Assembly (NCBI GenBank): GCA_002493905.1
Contig: DLAJ01000025.1
Coordinates: 1-35,800 of the forward strand
Direction: 5' to 3'
DNA: 35,800 nt
Origin: Lachnospiraceae bacterium UBA7050
Lineage (GTDB): Bacteria; Bacillota; Clostridia; Lachnospirales; Lachnospiraceae
The translations under genes were made by a program, and so were the position numbers. The notes beneath the pieces were generated by a model, which saw only the letters and a list, made by a program, of their open reading frames with translations, made no database searches and was not told the DNA's origin. Below are positions 8,838 through 13,844 of the stretch, in pieces (the stretch's first letter is position 1; every line of letters begins with the position of its first letter).

Positions 8838-9497
8838 ATGCCGTTTTTCAGATGCAGCGGCGCTACTATGGCTCAGCTTGCAAGTAAAATGCTGATTGAA
8901 GAATTCCAAAGTTATATGGGAGATTCTTTCAGTTTGTTAAATCCCTTAACTGTACAGAGTCACTATAATGCGTTTGGACACTCTGGCGGTACAGATACAG
9001 ATGGATATTTTCAGCTATCCGGTAGTTTTAGCTCTTTGACAACCTTTCTCAGAGCTTATTACTATAATGTATCATACAATACCAATACGCATGTTATACA
9101 AAGTAAATATAGAAACCCAAATAACGAAGAAGAATGGATTGGAAGCACCAGCGGCAGCGCCGATATTACTTTTTTCTCTGCGGCTTATAACGCAAATGCA
9201 AATATTGCAAAATTCAGAAGAAGAGCCGTTGAGCAGCTCAGACATCTGATTGGTGACAATTTTTATATTGCTTATAAGGTACAATCGGATACGACCCCAG
9301 GCGGACATCCCTATACAAGGCATGATATTGTTTCACCAATTTATAGTTTGGACAGCTTAAAAAATTTGTTTTCTTTTTGCGGATACGGTAATTTCAGTCA
9401 AAAAAGGAACTTGGATAATTACTTTGATACCGGAAATCCGGGACACGGTAATCCTGTAACCTATCAATTAAATACCTTATCCGGCAGCTTACTCTAA
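8838..9497 (+). CDS. Phage tail-cassette protein, MPFFR-type N-terminus
   Basis: 219 residues. AAAAGGAGGA (8821-8830) is spaced correctly for ATG 8838 and too close for ATG 8832. It begins MPFFRCSGATMAQLASKML, matching the M-x-[YF]-F-R-C-S start of the 4242 protein. The rest is Tyr/Asn/Ser-rich, with strands such as GYFQLSGSFSSL and a C-terminal Gly/Asn-rich part, and has no enzyme motif. Base composition is AT-richer than the gene before it, like the small genes at 3568-4580. It is probably an additional receptor-binding or decoration protein carried as an interchangeable unit. The 120 bases before it hold no convincing gene. Confidence 0.6.
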   Translation: MPFFRCSGATMAQLASKMLIEEFQSYMGDSFSLLNPLTVQSHYNAFGHSGGTDTDGYFQLSGSFSSLTTFLRAYYYNVSYNTNTHVIQSKYRNPNNEEEWIGSTSGSADITFFSAAYNANANIAKFRRRAVEQLRHLIGDNFYIAYKVQSDTTPGGHPYTRHDIVSPIYSLDSLKNLFSFCGYGNFSQKRNLDNYFDTGNPGHGNPVTYQLNTLSGSLL

Positions 9498-9512
9498 ATC
9501 AGGGAGGTACTT

Positions 9513-9851
9513 ATGGCATCTTACACCAATGAATACAGTCAGTTTCCAAAACAGTTGATGGTCAGACATCAGTTCATGGATGTAACAGACAATATTGCAG
9601 CTCTTGTCGATCAGATCAAATCCCTGCAGGCGCGCGGCTCATACCAGCATGCGGCGAGACTCATCGACTTAAACAAAGAACTTTTAAGGAAATGTTTCCT
9701 CTCGGCGGAATACTTAAATTTTATTGACGAAGAAACAAGAAACTTAGAGATCATGGCTAAATCAAAGAACCAGAGTATCTTTTATCAGGATACGAACCCG
9801 CTTGCGTGCTGTGTACTCTACGATGTATGGATTGGAGACGAAACGCTATGA
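9513..9851 (+). CDS. Small helical phage protein, paralogue of the next gene
   Basis: 112 residues, mostly helical, starting at ATG 9513 behind CAGGGAGGTACTT. The segment SYQHAARLIDLNKELLRKC followed by AEYLNFIDEETRNLEIMAK aligns with the following gene (KHSEAARLLTH...FNGLEDRLYRLGQYLTAK), so the two appear to be a diverged tandem duplication. The stop overlaps the next start as ATGA, indicating translational coupling. There is no named family I recognise. A chaperone or tail-fibre assembly role is possible given the position between fibre genes, but nothing in the sequence proves it. Confidence 0.6.
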   Translation: MASYTNEYSQFPKQLMVRHQFMDVTDNIAALVDQIKSLQARGSYQHAARLIDLNKELLRKCFLSAEYLNFIDEETRNLEIMAKSKNQSIFYQDTNPLACCVLYDVWIGDETL

Positions 9852-10171
9852 CAAATACTGATAACCGCGCAGACTGTGTATTTCCGGACGGCATTGATTC
9901 GAGAGCGTTCCTGTCCGATACCGATCTGGCACATTTAGACTTATTGCAGCAATATCAGACGCTGATCCGGCGCAGAAAACACAGCGAAGCCGCCCGCCTG
10001 CTGACTCATTCCGATAGCTTTTATTACGGAGCGTATTTGTTTAACGGATTAGAGGACAGATTATACCGGCTCGGACAATATCTGACCGCGAAGGCGGAAA
10101 AAGAACAGCTTGGATGCTACCAGACAGAGGCACCCGCTTCGCCTAAAACAGGCATGCATTGGATTAGCTGA
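9848..10171 (+). CDS. Small helical phage protein, paralogue of the previous gene
   Basis: 107 residues. The start at ATG 9848 overlaps the preceding stop in an ATGA arrangement. The core TLIRRRKHSEAARLLTH and the later FNGLEDRLYRLGQYLTAK mirror the core of the 9513 protein, followed by a short Pro-rich tail. It is predicted cytoplasmic and helical, with no motif of known function. The pair could form a heterodimer or act sequentially; this is inference from similarity and coupling. It is followed 29 bases later by the last gene of the module. Confidence 0.55.
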   Translation: MTNTDNRADCVFPDGIDSRAFLSDTDLAHLDLLQQYQTLIRRRKHSEAARLLTHSDSFYYGAYLFNGLEDRLYRLGQYLTAKAEKEQLGCYQTEAPASPKTGMHWIS

Positions 10172-10200
10172 TAAAAAACAAGAAAGGCAGATGAAAAGCG

Positions 10201-10563
10201 ATGATTGAACATATTGTTACCGGAAAGAAATACCGAATCCTTACCGATGAAAAAAAAGATGAATGGGACCGCGTGAGTTTTTGGACAAGCTCTGCGGACG
10301 TAGAATGTGAAAACGGAGAAAGCGTGGAAGAAAAGACTTCAAAATTAGAAGGAATCTGTCTGACCGCCACGCTTACCGCCGGCAGCACGTCGGTCACATT
10401 CACGGATGCTTCCATCACAGAAGATTGTTTTGTCGATGTCTATACGGATGTTTACGGTGTCAATCCTGAAAGCATCCAGACCGGAGAAACAGGTCAGCTC
10501 ACCCTGCTCTTTGAAGAACAGGAGCAGGACATCCGCGTCAGAATCAAGATCAGAGAACGATAA
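10201..10563 (+). CDS. Phage tail fibre-like protein sharing the beta domain of the 2886 gene
   Basis: 120 residues from ATG 10201, preceded by AAGAAAGGCAG. The N-terminal half (MIEHIVTGKKYRI, then EWDRVSFWTSSADVE) looks like the capping segment of a fibre or collar protein. The C-terminal half (LTATLTAGSTSVTFTDASIT, then DVYTDVYGVNPES) aligns over about 65 residues with the C-terminus of the 2886 protein. The conserved LTA-x-L-x-AG-x-T, TFTDA and YT-x3-GV-x-P positions are visible in both. It is the last gene before the module ends, so the shared domain brackets the whole tail-tip cassette. Function is inferred as structural or receptor-facing. Confidence 0.6.
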   Translation: MIEHIVTGKKYRILTDEKKDEWDRVSFWTSSADVECENGESVEEKTSKLEGICLTATLTAGSTSVTFTDASITEDCFVDVYTDVYGVNPESIQTGETGQLTLLFEEQEQDIRVRIKIRER

Positions 10564-10621
10564 TCCGGAGCACTCCCCCCATCATGAAACTATCCAGCAG
10601 CTTCATCCCAAAGTTTGTATG

Positions 10622-10668
10622 CCCCCGGACCGACGTAAGTTAAGATTACCCGGTTCCGGGGGGATTTT
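10622..10668 (+). terminator. GC-rich hairpin closing the phage tail operon
   Basis: CCCCCGGA (10622-10629) pairs with TCCGGGGG (10655-10662), and CCG (10630-10632) continues the stem with CGG (10651-10653) around one bulged T. The sequence GATTTT follows. It lies 59 bases after the last phage stop, and the opposing gene on the - strand ends four bases beyond. A rho-independent terminator for the tail operon is the simplest reading; the U-run is short. Confidence 0.6.
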
Positions 10669-10671
10669 GCG

Positions 10672-10908
10672 CTATTGACTTATAAAAAAATCTAAAGGTG
10701 TTTTTCCTCTTGTCGGGTCATAAAGTTTATGATCCATGGCAACGAAAATCTCTAATCCAGCTCTTGAATAAAATCCGTCATAATTTTTATGAGATAATCC
10801 ACCAAATCTCATCATTTCTTTATTACAAATTTGTTTTAGTTTATACTGATTAGTTGCATATACCTCTTCAATAGCTGATTCTATTTGATTTTCTACAATT
10901 TGACTCAT
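10672..10908 (-). pseudogene. N-terminal fragment of a sigma-70 region 2-like protein
   Basis: 78 residues. The segment FGGLSHKNYDGFYSRAGLEI followed by YDPTRGKTPLDFF resembles region 2 of small sigma-70-like factors seen in clostridial mobile elements (LS-x2-DYDDFYSR ... Y(D/N)P-x-(R/K)GK-x-F-x2-Y). The frame stops at TAG 10674-10672, directly beside the phage hairpin, before the expected recognition helix and all of region 4. A complete factor would run 100 or more residues further. It starts at ATG 10908, overlapping the stop of the broken gene upstream (ATGA). The truncation point coincides with the prophage boundary, so the fragment was probably cut by insertion or deletion. The sigma assignment is pattern memory without a database search. 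Confidence 0.5.
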
Positions 10909-11024
10909 AACCCATATTTCTTATATACTTTCTCAATATCGTCAAAAATAGATACTAATCTCTCTGGTGTATCTATTCACATATCACCATCGCCGATAGC
11001 AGAATCCCATGTTGTATTATTCAT
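10905..11024 (-). pseudogene. Small gene interrupted by an in-frame TGA
   Basis: A start behind TTTGGAGGTAATT at 11024 reads MNNTTWDSAIGDGDM, then TGA (10979-10977), then IDTPERLVSIFDDIEKVYKK to a TGA that overlaps the ATG of the sigma-like fragment. The good binding site at the start and the coupled end indicate a once intact gene of about 39 codons, with TGG to TGA (Trp to stop) as the likely lesion. No family is recognised. It lies 49 bases after the YoeB stop, so it was probably part of the same transcript. Confidence 0.5.
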
Positions 11025-11073
11025 AATTACCTCCAAATTTAACTATAGGGATTGATCTGCCTCACCCCCTATA

Positions 11074-11340
11074 TCAGTCATTATAATGTCCCCTACATGA
11101 TTTTACAATAATTTGATCATCATCAGAAACTTCATAAACCAGACGGTTTGCTTCATCTATTCGTCTACTAAATGAGCCAGATTTTCCGTATTTTAATGGC
11201 TCTGGTTTACCTATTCCCTGTAATGCACCATCCCGTTCTATGCTTTGCAATAACTGATTTATCTTCTTTACTATCTTTTTATCCTGAGTCTGCCAATAGA
11301 GATATTCACTCCATCCATCTTCTGCAAAAGTGATTTTCAT
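11074..11340 (-). CDS. yoeB: YoeB-type mRNA interferase toxin
   Basis: 88 residues. The protein follows the YoeB pattern closely: W-S-E-Y-L-Y-W-Q near residue 10-17, KKIVKKINQLLQSIERDG, GKPEPLKY (Glu47), SRRIDEANRLVYEV (Arg66) and C-terminal CRGHY (His85, Tyr86), which match the catalytic Glu, Arg, His and Tyr of the family. YoeB cleaves mRNA in the ribosomal A site when released from YefM. It starts three bases after the antitoxin stop, so translation is coupled. The C-terminus carries two extra residues after HY. All catalytic positions are present, so it is probably active. Confidence 0.92.
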   Translation of the reverse strand: MKITFAEDGWSEYLYWQTQDKKIVKKINQLLQSIERDGALQGIGKPEPLKYGKSGSFSRRIDEANRLVYEVSDDDQIIVKSCRGHYND

Positions 11341-11343
11341 AGA

Positions 11344-11601
11344 CTATTCCTCCATTGCCAGAAGCTCATCCATAGTTTTTGTTACCACCTGACCGTTTTT
11401 AATCTGTTCATCCGCCCTATTCAACTTTGCTAGATATTCAGCATTCTTCTTAGCTTTTGTTAATTCGTTATATTCTGCCTCAGATATGATAACAACATTT
11501 TTATTTTCTTTACGGGAAACAATCACTGGCTCCCCATCAAACGCCATATCAAAATACTTTTTAATATTTGCTCTAACATCCATCTGTTTTGTTGCAATCA
11601 T
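11344..11601 (-). CDS. yefM: YefM/Phd-type antitoxin
   Basis: 85 residues. The N-terminal half (DVRANIKKYFDMAFDGEPVIV, then RKENKNVVIISEAEYNEL) is a Phd/YefM DNA-binding and dimerisation domain; the charged C-terminal half (KNAEYLAKLNRADEQIKNGQ) is the flexible toxin-neutralising segment. It precedes yoeB in the usual antitoxin-first order. It should repress its own promoter; the upstream DNA has TTGACT-17-TATAAT and three GTAC sites 12 bases apart between that promoter and the start codon. Start ATG 11601 is preceded by AAAGAGGTGCGCT. Confidence 0.92.
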   Translation of the reverse strand: MIATKQMDVRANIKKYFDMAFDGEPVIVSRKENKNVVIISEAEYNELTKAKKNAEYLAKLNRADEQIKNGQVVTKTMDELLAMEE

Positions 11602-11615
11602 AGCGCACCTCTTTC

Positions 11616-11645
11616 CGTACTTAAAACCGTACTGTTTATTGTACT
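11616..11645 (-). promoter_or_regulatory. Probable YefM operator: three GTAC cores in 12-bp phase
   Basis: CGTACT (11616-11621), CGTACT (11628-11633) and TGTACT (11640-11645) are spaced exactly 12 bases apart, slightly more than one helical turn. They lie between the -10 box and the antitoxin start. YefM operators known from enterobacteria use a TGTACA core in paired sites, and the second YefM-YoeB locus in this window has TGTACA/TGTACT, also 12 bases apart. Confidence 0.6.
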
Positions 11646-11648
11646 TAT

Positions 11649-11677
11649 ATTATATGTTGTTATTATATTCAAGTCAA
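11649..11677 (-). promoter_or_regulatory. Promoter of the first yefM-yoeB operon
   Basis: On the - strand, TTGACT (11677-11672) is followed after 17 bases by a perfect TATAAT (11654-11649). Transcription would start near 11642, inside the GTAC repeats, and run into yefM. Confidence 0.75.
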
Positions 11678-11698
11678 TAAAATGATATCCATTGCTGT

Positions 11699-11848
11699 CT
11701 ATTCTTCCATTCTTTTTAATTTTCTTCTTGCTGTTCTGCGATTACTTCTTTTATATTTCCTCCAGCCTTTATGATTATAAGTCCAACACGCGTATTTCCT
11801 ATCAAACTTGTCTTCATATGATAACTGTTTCCAGAATCCTTTTCGCAT
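11699..11848 (-). CDS. Small basic protein of unknown function
   Basis: 49 residues, starting at ATG 11848 behind GAGGTGATTTTT; an ATG 33 bases further upstream lacks a binding site. The protein is strongly basic and aromatic (KFDRKYACWTYNHKGWRKYK, then RRTARRKLKRMEE), which suggests nucleic acid binding, but no family can be named. It lies between fic and the toxin-antitoxin promoter in an AT-rich island. Small basic proteins with a YACWTYNHKGWR-like core are, to my recollection, common in clostridial mobile elements; this is not verified. Confidence 0.5.
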   Translation of the reverse strand: MRKGFWKQLSYEDKFDRKYACWTYNHKGWRKYKRSNRRTARRKLKRMEE

Positions 11849-11926
11849 AAAAATCACCTCATAAAAGCAACAATTCCACATAATAATTGTTCTTTTAATG
11901 AAACTTAAATTTTATCATCAATGTAT

Positions 11927-12532
11927 CTATAAATCTTCTGATCTAAAGGTGTTGTATCCCTCATAATAGTAACTTACATCAATTCCTTTCATATATACCT
12001 CCCTGTTGTCTATCTGATCTGTTAATGCATTTTTAAGCAGTACCTTAATTTCCACATCCTTAATTAGACTTCTTTCCATAGCAAGCAAATAATCTTCTTT
12101 TTCAACCCTATTCCAATCAATGACTAATTTTAATTCCTTTTTCAAAATCAAATCTAACCATATACGTGCACTTCTTCCATTTCCTTCCCTAAAAGGATGA
12201 GCAATATTCATTTCCACATATTTTTCAATTATTTCATCGAACGTTGATTGCGGCATATCATCAATATGTTTCAATGCCGTTTCCAGATACATCACAGGTG
12301 CAAATCTAAAACTGCCTTTTGCAATATTAACCGTCCTTACTTTACCGGCAAAATCATATAATTCATCAAATAGAAATTTATGAATTTTAGCAAGCCCAGA
12401 AAACTTTCCGACTTCAAATTCTTCAACAATATTACTTTCAAATAATTTAACGGCTCTCGATTTGCTTATTTTTTCTTCTATTCTTGCAAGTTCTGCCGAA
12501 TCGTTAATTTTCAATTTATTTTCCAAAGCCAT
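11927..12532 (-). CDS. fic: Class III Fic protein (AMP transferase)
   Basis: 201 residues. The Fic motif HPFREGNGRSAR (His112 to Arg123) is complete, including the catalytic His and the phosphate-binding Glu-Gly-Asn-Gly-Arg. Fic enzymes usually transfer AMP from ATP to a protein hydroxyl. Near the C-terminus SYYYEG (Ser187-Gly192) fits the inhibitory [ST]-x3-E-[GN] motif, and its position after the Fic fold makes this class III, as in the Neisseria meningitidis Fic protein whose inhibitory helix is C-terminal. The flap segment FRFAPVMYLE is also present. GGAGGATTAAGT precedes ATG 12532. A small unknown gene ends 26 bases upstream in the same direction. The target is unknown; DNA gyrase subunits are targets of some relatives. 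Confidence 0.85.
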   Translation of the reverse strand: MALENKLKINDSAELARIEEKISKSRAVKLFESNIVEEFEVGKFSGLAKIHKFLFDELYDFAGKVRTVNIAKGSFRFAPVMYLETALKHIDDMPQSTFDEIIEKYVEMNIAHPFREGNGRSARIWLDLILKKELKLVIDWNRVEKEDYLLAMERSLIKDVEIKVLLKNALTDQIDNREVYMKGIDVSYYYEGYNTFRSEDL

Positions 12533-12558
12533 ACTTAATCCTCCATAAATCTATTATT

Positions 12559-12807
12559 TCATTTATTTACTTTATTACAGTTGCTTTCTTTAGCTCTTCT
12601 AATCATTTTTTCTGCCTCATGTCTAAAAGAAGCATAAACATAAACCCTATCATGTATTGAAACTTTATCATTAATATCATCAATAATAAACTCTTTGAGT
12701 TCTTTAGAGTCATTATTCTCAATCAGTCCTAATCCACATTTATAATATCCTTTTATATTTGCTTTTCCATTATATCGTGTCTGTTTTATAGCAATCATAA
12801 TAGCCAC
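12559..12807 (-). CDS. Small unknown protein, N-terminus uncertain (possible membrane anchor)
   Basis: About 80 residues by the conservative start, with no recognisable family. The N-terminal AIMIAIKQTRYN is preceded in frame by LEVAISAIVAIM, back to a TAA at 12884-12882, making a continuous hydrophobic helix of about 17 residues that has no ATG/GTG/TTG to start it. Either the gene has lost its 5' end or it uses an uncommon start. The C-terminal half (DDINDKVSIHDRVYVYASFR, then HEAEKMIRRAK) is a compact mixed fold. It lies 26 bases upstream of fic and may be cotranscribed with it. There is no [ST]-x3-E-[GN] motif typical of separate Fic antitoxins. Confidence 0.4.
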   Translation of the reverse strand: MAIMIAIKQTRYNGKANIKGYYKCGLGLIENNDSKELKEFIIDDINDKVSIHDRVYVYASFRHEAEKMIRRAKESNCNKVNK

Positions 12808-13033
12808 AATCGCTGATATTGCTACTTCTAATTGTGATACTGTATTTGTAAAGTATAAAACTTCCTCATTGAAAAAATATTCATATTATTTTTCTACCGA
12901 TAAATCAATCAATTCAAGCTATCATATTAAATATCATGCCACAACCACAATCTAGTTTCAACATTCTGGAATAATACGTAAAAAAATAAGATTTGTCTGA
13001 TCGCTTTTTTGATTACTTTCAGTTTTTAGACAT
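12808..13033. other. AT-rich intergenic segment, no gene seen
   Basis: This 226-base stretch between the unknown small gene and the tRNA-Thr terminator is very AT-rich with frequent stops in all frames. Its right part (12993-13033) is homologous to the sequence at the same place downstream of tRNA-Gly (32802-32842). No integrase remnant or RNA gene is recognisable. Confidence 0.6.
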
Positions 13034-13062
13034 AAAAAAAACCTTGATAAATCAAGGTTTTT
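13034..13062 (-). terminator. Rho-independent terminator after tRNA-Thr
   Basis: CCTTGAT and ATCAAGG (13042-13048 and 13051-13057) form a stem extended by A/T pairs, and on the - strand it is followed by a run of eight U. It lies seven bases beyond the tRNA 3' end. The same CCTTGA-type hairpin ends tRNA-Gly. Confidence 0.85.
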
Positions 13063-13068
13063 CCGCAA

Positions 13069-13141
13069 AGCTGCTGACGGGAATCGGACCCGTGACCTCC
13101 ACATTACCAATGTGACGCTCTACCGACTGAGCCACAGCAGC
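13069..13141 (-). tRNA. tRNA-Thr (anticodon GGT)
   Basis: On the - strand the acceptor stem GCTGCTG/CAGCAGC, D stem GCTC/GAGC, anticodon stem TCACA/TGTGG with loop TTGGTAA, and T arm with the sequence GGTCCGATTC fold as a complete cloverleaf. The anticodon GGT reads ACC (Thr). Discriminator base is T and CCA is not encoded. Its 3' end faces the AT-rich island and the prophage, the usual geometry for elements integrated at tRNA genes. Confidence 0.95.
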
Positions 13142-13173
13142 TTAGTACAACAAATCTGTTGCCACCGAGTGCT

Positions 13174-13203
13174 ATCTTACCACAGAACACCCCGCATTGT
13201 CAA
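13174..13203 (-). promoter_or_regulatory. Promoter of tRNA-Thr
   Basis: TTGACA (13203-13198) and TAAGAT (13179-13174) on the - strand are separated by 18 bases, and the expected start is about 25 bases before the tRNA 5' end. Confidence 0.65.
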
Positions 13204-13207
13204 TTGC

Positions 13208-13274
13208 AATATCAGAAACAAACCTTCAAATATCAGAAACACGGCTTCAAATATTCCAATATCAGAAACACGGC
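13208..13274. repeat. Three short direct repeats upstream of tRNA-Thr
   Basis: AATATCAGAAACA occurs at 13208, 13229 and 13258; the last two copies extend to AATATCAGAAACACGGC. Intervals are 21 and 29 bases. They lie directly upstream of the tRNA-Thr -35 box and downstream of the DUF3899-like gene. Confidence 0.75.
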
Positions 13275-13294
13275 GCAGCAGACGGACCGTCCTG

Positions 13295-13708
13295 CTACTT
13301 CTCTGCTATATGATACCATACGAAAGTCAGCGCAATACTGACTGCCAGAAACAATAAGCCGACCAGCAGTGTCGAACGCTGCGGCTTCGTCTGACGTTTT
13401 TCTTCCTTCTGCACCTTGTACTCATAATAACCGCCCGGGTCCTCATGTATGAAAATAGGAAGAAAATGGTGCAGACCTTTGCGCAGCGCAAATCCGAATA
13501 TATCAAAAAATCCGGTTGTGGAGCTCCACAGCAGCATTCCCACTGCCACATAGAGAAGTGCCGTCACCGTAAACCCGTCGCAGACACCGCGCACAACGTC
13601 CGCCGTATTTTCACGCGTAAAAACGCCCTGCCAAAGCATTACGAGCGCGGAAAGGATAAGTCCCGCGACAATCTGGATCACATAGCGGATATATTTTTTC
13701 TGTTTCAT
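13295..13708 (-). CDS. DUF3899-like small membrane protein
   Basis: 137 residues from ATG 13708, with three hydrophobic helices: about residues 8-27 (YVIQIVAGLILSALVMLW), 44-63 (GFTVTALLYVAVGMLLWSS) and 110-132 (STLLVGLLFLAVSIALTFVW). A charged cytoplasmic segment (KVQKEEKRQTKPQRS) precedes the last helix. The length, helix layout and the internal GFFDIFGFALRKG segment fit DUF3899 membrane proteins, whose function is unknown. In-frame starts at 13780 (TTG) and 13762 exist but would add a charged extension without a good binding site. It lies 136 bases downstream of oppF and may be read through from the opp operon. Confidence 0.65.
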   Translation of the reverse strand: MKQKKYIRYVIQIVAGLILSALVMLWQGVFTRENTADVVRGVCDGFTVTALLYVAVGMLLWSSTTGFFDIFGFALRKGLHHFLPIFIHEDPGGYYEYKVQKEEKRQTKPQRSTLLVGLLFLAVSIALTFVWYHIAEK

Positions 13709-13764
13709 GTCCCATCCCTGCTGCCATAACTGCCGTAACTTCAGATACTCCGGTTCGACCATCC

Positions 13765-13802
13765 GCCGGAAACGCCGCAAAATCCGATTCTCCGTTTCCG
13801 GC
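13765..13802. terminator. Perfect 10-bp inverted repeat after oppF
   Basis: GCCGGAAACG (13765-13774) is the exact reverse complement of CGTTTCCGGC (13793-13802), with an 18-base loop. It lies 42 bases after the oppF stop. No U-run follows, so it could be a weak terminator or a 3'-end protecting hairpin between oppF and the membrane protein gene. Confidence 0.45.
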
Positions 13803-13844
13803 TTCTATTTCTGCTCTTATCGCTGTCCTTTTCCCTATGGCGGT

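Larger units (their letters stand above)
1..10671 (+). mobile_element. Prophage tail module (partial, right end)
   Basis: A run of co-directional, closely spaced or overlapping genes begins inside a tape-measure gene and continues through baseplate and fibre-type genes to a GC-rich hairpin at 10622-10662. Everything beyond it is on the opposite strand and clearly more AT-rich. The gene order (tape measure, then tail tip and fibre proteins) is that of a siphophage tail operon. Head, packaging, lysis, repressor and integrase genes are absent; the first groups could lie left of the window, but lysis genes normally follow the fibre genes and are missing here. The right boundary is inferred from the strand switch, the composition change and a truncated gene at 10672. 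Confidence 0.85.

Noticed and set aside
8720..8887. Open frame of about 55 codons starting at ATG 8720, overlapping the start of the 8838 gene
   Set aside because: It has no ribosome binding site and overlaps a better supported gene in another frame; the amino acid sequence shows no motif.
10593..10604. CAGCAGCTT near the phage end, matching the 3' end of tRNA-Thr, considered as an attachment-site duplicate
   Set aside because: The match is only nine bases and in the wrong relation to the tRNA 3' end; chance similarity is likely.
10584..10643. Nineteen-codon open frame (starting MKLSSSFIPK) between the last phage gene and the hairpin
   Set aside because: It is very short, lacks a ribosome binding site and runs into the terminator stem.
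13208..13274. Repeats upstream of tRNA-Thr considered as a CRISPR array
   Set aside because: Only three short repeats with unequal, very short spacers and no cas genes.
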